This document shows positions 58,811 to 64,000 of a stretch of DNA of 64,000 bases, piece after piece. How positions within the stretch are numbered: position 1 is the first letter of the stretch; every line of letters begins with the position of its first letter. The position numbers were made by a program, and so were the translations under genes. The notes beneath the pieces were generated by a model. The model saw only the letters and a list, made by a program, of their open reading frames with translations. It was not told the origin of the DNA and ran no database searches. The DNA is from Leptasterias polaris. Lineage: Eukaryota; Echinodermata; Asteroidea; Forcipulatida; Asteriidae. Location: the NCBI GenBank assembly GCA_037783415.1, contig JAZGTN010000003.1, positions 1,386,501 to 1,450,500 on the forward strand, in the 5' to 3' direction.

Positions 58811-59387
58811 GTCTGGTACAATGCCTTGTTCGGTAACAAGTAAATGGTCAATTTGAATTCCTCAGACTACAAAGTCCTCAGACTATAGACCTTTCTTTTG
58901 TTGATAAACAAAGTGCGCCGGTTGGCATGGACGGCCGAATGTTAGCAAAACATTCAATCGTGTTAAAAAATGTTGTGACCAAATTCAACATTTTCTGTAA
59001 AGATTCATGAACGGAAATACCTTCCATGATTGGTTGATTTGTTTCCAACAAATTCAACACTATTTTTGAATATTTGTGTAACACTGCTACAAACTGTGGC
59101 AATCTGTTTTTGGTTTGCAGTTATGGCTTTCCATACTTTTCCAACCTGGGTTGGCAAAAACTCGGGCTGTGACGTTGCAAAAGAAAGGTGTATTGCAACT
59201 TCCAGTTCAGCAAAGCCTGGTTTCCTTGTGCCACACATTTCATTGAGGTTTGGTGAATGGGCGTTTGCCGTCTCTTTTATGTAACTATGCAAAAGCTTAC
59301 TCCAAACTGTTTGACACAGTAACAATGAGTGAAGTCTGAGGAATTCAAATTTAGCATTCACTTGGGATCGAACAAGGCATTGTACTA
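58811..59387. mobile_element. Inverted-repeat element, GTCTGGTRCAATGCC family, copy 2
   Basis: GTCTGGTACAATGCCTTGTT on the left faces AACAAGGCATTGTACTAG on the right, with AATTTGAATTCCTCAGAC and GTCTGAGGAATTCAAATTT inside. Longer than the copy in BOLA2 intron 2, with a different centre. Confidence 0.7.
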
Positions 59388-60395
59388 GTTATCATTCAAA
59401 ACTCCCAAGTGGCTTATTAGTAGGTGGTTTGTTGGAACCTACTCTAGAGAATTGAAATAAATGTATCAACTATAAACAACCAAAAACAGCTAGATCATGT
59501 CCATGCATGCACATGTGGCTTCCTTCTCTCAAAGCTCCTCGCTTTAGTGTTACCTCTGTTCTTTTGGTTGTAAGCTTTTAAGAAACCATCTGAAATCCTT
59601 TGCAGTAATGAGTATGCAGCTCCGGCAACCACAGAGAAACAACGGGTTGTTGATCATTCACATCAACATTCTCTACCCTCATGTGTATACCAGTACCTAT
59701 TTAGTCCTGTATGATGAGAAGCAGTTATAGTTAAGTGCCTTTAAGACCACAAGGGATTCAAACCCAAACTATGATGACTGAGCCACCTACTTGAGTGTGA
59801 TGCATTTGACCACTTAGCTTTGACTTTACAAATGTCCTTATTAAAATAAATGAGAGTCACACACTACTCCGTTTTTAACTTATTTTTGTACCATAAAGCC
59901 GTCCGAAATATACCACCATAAATTGTCTTTATATTAAACCAAAGAAGTTGTCTTCTTTTTATAAATCTGTAAACATGTAATTTTAATTAGAAGTGTTTGA
60001 TGGAGATGTTATTTATATTGAGTTTATATATTTAATAATTGGTTTGATTAATATTTTAAAGATGCACAGTTTAGTTTTGTGAATTGGATTAAGTGTGTAT
60101 ACCTTTATTTCTATTTGTTGATGGGTCCGTGTAGATGCATCCTTGATTAAATATGTTAATTCAAAGGTAATGTTGGGACAAAGTGAAAATAAAAACAATG
60201 TTTCCATGAAAAGTTATCCAACCTCTTTTTTAAAAACTATGTCTTGATCTTTGTAATTGTAGGGAAGCCAATTGAAATTGAAAATTGAACAAGTCATTTT
60301 AAAGTGTGACCAAAATGTTATTGTCATCTCACTTTCAAGTGCTGTAAAGTGGTATGTTCTTATAGTTTGAATTTTTGTATGAACCGTTGAAAGTT

Positions 60396-60429
<34 letters not shown>

Positions 60430-60947
60430 CTTGATTCATGTTGGCTTTGGTTCTACGCCCAGCACTGTCAATTGTAGCTGTGTATTCACAAGACTTAGTT
60501 TTCCCTTTTCGACCAATTCCTTTGCAGTTACAAACCAGAAACAGACAATAACTAAATTTCTTTGTTATTAAAGCTCCTCCCCGTTGCACTGCGCGATCTG
60601 CCTATGATCCCCCCACGCTTGCCCGGCCCGGTGACGAAATTTACAAACACGGAAATTAAAAGGACATAAATGTACAAAGAAGGAAAGGGGACTTTATATA
60701 AACAAAAATTTAGAAATAACCTTTTTTCATAAACATTCATTTTTGTAACCATTCTCATTGTAGCGTCTGCCACATATGTTTACTATGCCAGGACCACTTG
60801 GTGTGTAAATACTTATTAGCTGATAATAAGCATTATTTTTTGTACAAATAATCAGGTTTTTATGATACAAACTTCATATATTTTTTCCTTATTAAAATTG
60901 ATTTTATAATCATCGTTTAAAAGCTACAGCTTTATAATCATTACAGT
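59388..60947. other. Intergenic, nothing recognised; 30-T run at 60397-60426
   Basis: AT-rich DNA without gene signals. The T-run may be a reversed poly-A tail of a retroposed sequence lying toward the left, but no source was recognised. A CG-richer patch is near 60580-60640. Confidence 0.4.
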
Positions 60948-60997
60948 CCCCGCCCCCCCGCCCCCCGCCCCCCGCCCCCCGCCCCCCCGCCCCCCCA
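60948..60997 (-). repeat. C6-7G tandem repeat (G-rich on minus strand)
   Basis: Six to seven C residues alternate with single G about seven times. The minus strand therefore has many runs of six or more G separated by one base, a strong candidate to form G-quadruplexes. Confidence 0.9.
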
Positions 60998-61814
60998 CTA
61001 GCGAGCGACAAAAAATCCTGTATCTCATCAGTGTTTTTTATCCTTACTATAATACACAATTAGCGACAGAACTTCCCAATCAGTAAAAGTAGTAATTTTG
61101 TGTACGTACAGTGTGTGTGCGTAGCGTGTGTTCAAGAACTCGGACTAGACTTCGTGCAGTTGAATCATTAAAATGTTGGATTTTGGGGACTTAAATTATT
61201 ACTTCAGTGCATACCATATATGCAATGCATTGTTGTCGGTCTCGTATTTATTTCTGAGGTCTTTTCGGCCGTTTTGCACAACCCTGTTTTCTAATGCTGC
61301 AAGTGGAAACCCCTGCCAACTTGATTGGGTGAGTGAATATAATGTGTACATAATGTGTCGCATCCGGCAACCCCAAGATGTCTATTTCCGACACCACAAG
61401 CAAGACTAGTCAGTTCGAAGAGTTACGTTAGGTCTCATCCAAAATATAATTCATAGACATTTGAATGCATATTCGGATCAGATTGATCTCCCCAAATGTA
61501 GGTACGCATATCAATGAGCTTAAAAATTTATTTTGGTTTGTCATAATTAAATAGGCCCTATTCTTAACTTAGTTAAACTTAAAAAAACAAAAAAAGTCGT
61601 TTGACCAGTTTCGGATCCCAATTTGAATTCATGTTGTTTTTGTTTCAATATCTTTAACATTTTAAACAAAAAAGTCGATCAGTTTACCTAAACATGTCGT
61701 AACACTTGCCAAGTGAAGTAGGTACAACTATAGATTGCAGGTACACTTCGAAGCTATGACTGCGCCTCCGCGGAGACGGAGTCGCGGTCACGTTCATACG
61801 TACACAGCACACCG
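60998..61814. other. Intergenic, unrecognised
   Basis: A plus-strand frame of 78 codons at 61173-61409 is not recognised and has no clear splice or promoter context. The end, from about 61755, is CG-rich and runs into the satellite array. Confidence 0.3.
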
Positions 61815-63190
61815 GAGTAAAAACGCCCTCTATCGGCCATTGCCAACACCTCGACTCCGTGCCTCTGCGCCTCCAGCTTCCCTGTCTACATGATTGCATC
61901 ATATGCTTGTCTTCCTAAAAATGCCCTCTATCGGCCATTGCCATCACCGCGCCTCTGCGCCTCCAGCTTCCCTGTCTTCATGATTGCATCATATGCTCGT
62001 CTTCCTAAAAAAGCCCTCTATCGGCCAAGGCCCCCACCACGTCTCCGCGCCTCCGCACCTCCATGTTCCCCTGTCCTCACGAAGGCATCACGTCTTCCTA
62101 AAAGCCCTCTATCGGCCAAGGCCCTCACCACGTCTCCGCGCCTCCAGGTTCCCCTGTCTTCACGATGGCATTACGTCTTCCTAAAAAGCCCTCTATCGGC
62201 CAAGATCCCCACCTCGATCGTCTCCGCGCTCTTCACGACACTCACTCTGCACTGCCATTAACCTACAATTATTAATATTGCCGTAATACACATGACCCAA
62301 TTACAGGATTTTTTCAAAAAGAGAAAGAAAGCCTGAATTACGTCCAGTCTTCAAAAAACGCCCACTATCGGCCATTGCCATCACCTCGACTCCGAAAAAA
62401 ATTACGTTCGCGCCTCCACCTTCCCCGTCTTCCAATTGCATCATGCTCGTCTTCCTAAAAACGCCCTCTATCGGCCATTGCCAACACCGCGCCTCCAGCT
62501 TCCCCATCTTCACGATCGCATCATTATGCTTGTCTTCCTAAAAACGCCCTCTATCGGCCATTACCAACACCTCGACTCCGCGCCTCCAGCTTCCCCATCT
62601 TCACGATTGCATCATATGCTCGTCTTCCTAAAAACGCCCTCTATCGGCCATGCCCATCACCACGTCTCCGCGCTTCCGCGTTTTTTAACCAACATTTTTG
62701 GGGGTAAATAATGATCATTATCGTCGACAAACGTCTGAAAAATTGCCCCGTCTTCACGATTGCATCATTATGCTTGTCTTCCTAAAAACGCCCTCTATTG
62801 GCCATGGCCAACACCTCGACTCCGCGCCTCTAGCTTCCCTGTCTTCATGATTGCATCATATGCTCGTCTTCCTAAAAACGCCCTCTATCGGCCATTGCCA
62901 TCACCGCGACTCCGCGCCTCCGTGCCTCCAGCTTCCTCGTCTTCACGATTGCATCATATGCTCGTCTTCCTAACAACGCCCTCTATCGGCCATGCCCATC
63001 ACCGCGACTCCGCGCCTCCACGCCTCCAGCTTCCCCGTCTACACGATTGCATCATATGCTCGTCTTCCTAAAAAGCCCTCTATCGGCCAAGGCCCCCACC
63101 GCGCCTCCGCGCCTCTGCATTTTTTAACCAACATTTTTTTGGGTAAATAATGATCATTATCGTCGACAAACGTCTGAAAATTTGCCATAA
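61815..63190. repeat. Satellite array, about 13 units of 85-110 bp
   Basis: The core CCCTCTATCGGCCA recurs about 13 times between 61828 and 63075. It is followed by CATCACC or CAACACC, CG-rich CGCGCCTCCGCGCCTCC text, CTTCCCCGTCTTCACGATTG and CATCATATGCTCGTCTTCC. A longer block (TTTTTTAACCAACATTTTTG ... CGTCGACAAACGTCTGAAAA) occurs twice, at about 62680-62745 and 63120-63185, so there is a higher-order period of about 440 bp. Long open frames inside are by-products of the repeat. Confidence 0.85.
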
Positions 63191-63578
63191 TTTATTTGTC
63201 GATGATGTTTGTCACCTTATTTTGGGTTTGTTGGTTTATTGGATGTTATTCTTCACATGTGAGAAGTAATTTAATTATGTGGTTGTTGCAAAGTTTAAGT
63301 GATCCGGAACTGGTCAAACGACTGTATAACAAATTACAAAAGTCAACAAAGTTTAGAAATAGAACCTAGCCTAGCTCTGTAAATTTCGCTTTCACACTGG
63401 ACTCCCCCGCTTCTTGGCCCTATACCAAAATAATACTACTAGTACTAAGCATCAGAAACTGTGATGATCTTTTGAATGGAAATTAACTTCTTTTGCAGAA
63501 ACTCCCCACCCCCAAAAGTGTTCGCTTTACATGTACACTAGCACTGCAGGATTTACTCCTGCAACTTAACAAGCATGC

Positions 63579-63620
63579 CTAGAACTACGACTGAGGTTCG
63601 TTCCGCTTTCATCTCCACAA
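63579..63620. mobile_element. Half-hairpin related to the 39112 palindrome
   Basis: CTAGAACTACGACTGAGGTTC and GTTCCGCTTTCATCTCC resemble one arm of the 39112-39203 element. The other arm is missing. Confidence 0.4.
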
Positions 63621-63692
63621 AACTCGTCGCAGAGTGACATGTACAAAATCATATTCAAATTTGTTTGCCCTTCACATTTACATGCCTACACT

Positions 63693-64000
63693 CAGGGCTC
63701 GAATTTTACACTGGACCACAGGCCCGAGGCCAGTAATTTTAGTGTTGGGCCAGTAAACTTATGACCTAACAAGTCCGATGCTCTTGTGTTTTTCAATTGA
63801 ATAACAGAAAAAAATTATGTTCAAGTGTTGACTTTGGGTCTAATAAATTATCTTTCAATTCTATTGAGTAATCAAATATACTTAATACCATTAAGACATG
63901 AGATAAATCTTCTCTTACTTGTCTCAGTTCGGGTTCATATAAGCAGTCAAGGCAGCAAGTTTTTTTGGTTTTTTTCACATTTTGAATCAGGTCTTGTAAA
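63693..64000. mobile_element. hAT-like MITE, CAGGGCTCGAATTT family, cut by the window edge
   Basis: Starts CAGGGCTCGAATTTTACACT and follows the inverse of 48603-49016 (GGCCAGTAATTTTAGTGTTG, CAATTGAATAACAGAAA, TGTCTCAGTTCGGGTTCATA). It runs to the last base shown, so the far end is outside the window. Confidence 0.8.

Noticed and set aside
59005..59361. A 118-codon minus-strand gene
   Set aside because: It overlaps the inverted end of the 58811-59387 element and has no recognisable domain.
61890..62261. Open frames of 90-123 codons in the satellite region
   Set aside because: They follow from the lack of stops in a CG-rich tandem unit; the same peptide repeats with each unit.

Overview
This is a 64 kb piece of animal nuclear DNA. 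It has GT-AG spliced genes with one to several kb introns, a dense load of small inverted-repeat transposons, tRNA-derived SINEs and LINE fragments. No prokaryotic operon logic is visible. The repeat repertoire and the genes fit a marine deuterostome invertebrate, and I favour an echinoderm, perhaps a sea star. That placement is inference from memory of repeat styles and was not tested.

Layout. Positions 1-10.8 kb hold no convincing gene, only palindromic miniature transposons and short tandem arrays. At 10.8-14.5 kb (+) lies a complete three-exon BOLA2-like gene, 86 aa, with the Fe-S ligand residues Cys31 and His68. At 18.3-21.1 kb (+) lies a 5'-truncated non-LTR retrotransposon with an open 933-codon endonuclease/reverse-transcriptase frame. 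At 23.5-35.5 kb (-) lies a complete 12-exon septin of the SEPT2 group, 373 aa. At 40.0-56.8 kb (+) lies a complete 12-exon homologue of CCDC157, 857 aa, ending in a CCHC-type zinc finger. A single-exon class A GPCR of 345 aa sits on the opposite strand inside its first intron, followed by a possible 60-aa tail-anchored protein. From 57 kb to the end there are repeats only, including a roughly 1.3 kb satellite array.

The septin and CCDC157 genes are head to head, about 4.6 kb apart. That gap is filled with inverted-repeat DNA: a 1.88 kb element whose two ends are mirror-image 13-unit arrays of an 11-bp motif, a 92-bp palindrome with an 8-bp target duplication, a 307-bp foldback with a perfect 9-bp target duplication, and a minisatellite ending about 100 bp before the CCDC157 start codon.

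The genes do not form a pathway. BOLA2 acts in cytosolic iron-sulfur trafficking, the septin in the cortical cytoskeleton, and CCDC157 is a coiled-coil protein. The most unusual material is in the mobile elements: the array-ended element at 37.1-39.0 kb, a TTAA element whose two ends are both tandemly amplified (44.3-44.9 kb), and a SINE split by a miniature transposon (51.6-52.2 kb). All exon boundaries were read by eye from splice sites and reading phase. No alignment or database search was run.
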